DNA of 6,500 bases from a bacterium (GTDB lineage Bacteria > UBP14 > UBA6098 > B30-G16): the NCBI GenBank assembly GCA_030620455.1, contig JAUXEQ010000089.1, positions 1 through 6,500 on the forward strand. Direction: 5' to 3'. Shown here piece after piece: positions 6,147 through 6,500 of this stretch. Below the pieces are notes generated by a model that did not search any database, was not told the DNA's origin, and worked only from the letters and a program-made list of their open reading frames with translations. A program made the translations under genes and the position numbers. Within the stretch, counting starts at the first letter, position 1. Each line of letters starts with the position of its first letter.

Positions 6147-6166
6147 CTAAAAATTTCGTCTTTTAG
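6147..6166 (+). terminator. Weak candidate terminator after the pilin-like gene
   Basis: CTAAAA (6147-6152) and TTTTAG (6161-6166) can form a six-pair stem around an eight-base loop, 13 bases after the TGA stop, followed by T-rich sequence. Only one G-C pair supports the stem, so this is tentative. A second stem, AGAGC (6259-6263) with GCTCT (6275-6279) followed by TTTGTT, lies further on and is an alternative. Confidence 0.25.
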
Positions 6167-6315
6167 CATATTACTACTATTTATTATTTTTAGGGAATTC
6201 ATGTTTTGTCTAACAATTTGTTTGCGTTGTTTTTTTAATTTTTTATATTGATTTTAATAGAGCAATCTTATACAGCTCTTTGTTATTTATAGTAAACATA
6301 CTCGATTATAATGTG

Positions 6316-6500
6316 ATGAAAAACTGCCTAAAAATATTAATATTTACAACAATTATTTTATCTCTACTCTCAATTTTTTCTTGCAGTGGTAAGAAGACTA
6401 TAAAGGAAAAGAATATTCAGAAGGTTAGTATAGATATCCCCACTTTATACAAAGTCATTGAAGCTTATTCTGAGTTAAAACAAGCAATCGAAGACGAGAA
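6316..6500 (+). CDS. Putative lipoprotein, N-terminal part (3' end outside window)
   Basis: The 61 visible residues begin with a lipoprotein signal peptide: MKNCLKILIF, a hydrophobic core to residue 21, and a lipobox ending IFSC with C23 as the likely lipidated residue. Signal peptidase II would cut before C23 and leave the protein anchored in the membrane. The following SGKKTIKEKN is a polar linker, and then DIPTLYKVIEAYSELKQAIEDE looks like the start of a helical domain. I do not recognise the family. The ATG at 6316 is directly preceded in frame by GTG (6313-6315), so either could be the start. No Shine-Dalgarno sequence is visible before either. It lies 182 bp after the pilin-like gene, so shared regulation is possible but not shown. 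Confidence 0.75.
   Translation, partial: MKNCLKILIFTTIILSLLSIFSCSGKKTIKEKNIQKVSIDIPTLYKVIEAYSELKQAIEDE

Noticed and set aside
6201..6251. 16-codon rightward frame with AGGG upstream
   Set aside because: It is too short, made of T-rich codons (Phe, Cys, Leu), and resembles nothing known; chance in AT-rich DNA is enough to explain it.
6307..6312. TATAAT as a -10 box for the lipoprotein gene
   Set aside because: It is four bases from the start codon and has no -35 box at 16-18 bases; in this AT-rich stretch it may be chance.

Overview
The window is AT-rich bacterial DNA with short intergenic gaps, ATG and TTG starts and several strong Shine-Dalgarno sites. The core is a leftward cluster acpP-fabF-rnc. 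That order is common in Bacteroidota, Chlorobiota and related FCB phyla. The GGAGG-type ribosome sites and a sigma-54 promoter in front of a pilin-like gene fit an uncultured FCB-related lineage better than a classical Bacteroides, but this placement is inference from a few genes only.

Layout from left to right. Positions 1-225 hold the C-terminal half of a rightward dtd (D-aminoacyl-tRNA deacylase). Facing it is a leftward block: rpmH (ribosomal protein L34, 52 aa, 311-469), a 743-residue membrane glycosyltransferase with a C-terminal TPR region (521-2752), rnc (RNase III), fabF and acpP (start at 5052). The likely promoter of acpP lies near 5085-5112. Gaps in this block are 13, 104, 29 and 51 bp, so all or part of it may be one transcript joining fatty-acid elongation, RNA processing, an envelope glycosyltransferase and a ribosomal protein.

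An AT-rich intergenic region of about 380 bp (5053-5434) separates this block from a divergent rightward gene at 5435-6133. That gene encodes a prepilin-type protein with a textbook leader and an extraordinary tryptophan content (16 Trp in 232 residues). It has a well-matched sigma-54 (-24/-12) promoter and a palindrome about 93 bp upstream of the predicted transcription start, where an enhancer-binding protein could sit. The window ends in the first 61 codons of a rightward lipoprotein gene.

The most interesting unit is the sigma-54-controlled, tryptophan-rich pilin-like gene. The easiest gene to miss is rpmH, which lies antisense to a longer spurious reading frame and is not next to its usual partner rnpA. 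I saw no tRNA, rRNA, CRISPR array, insertion sequence or phage gene.
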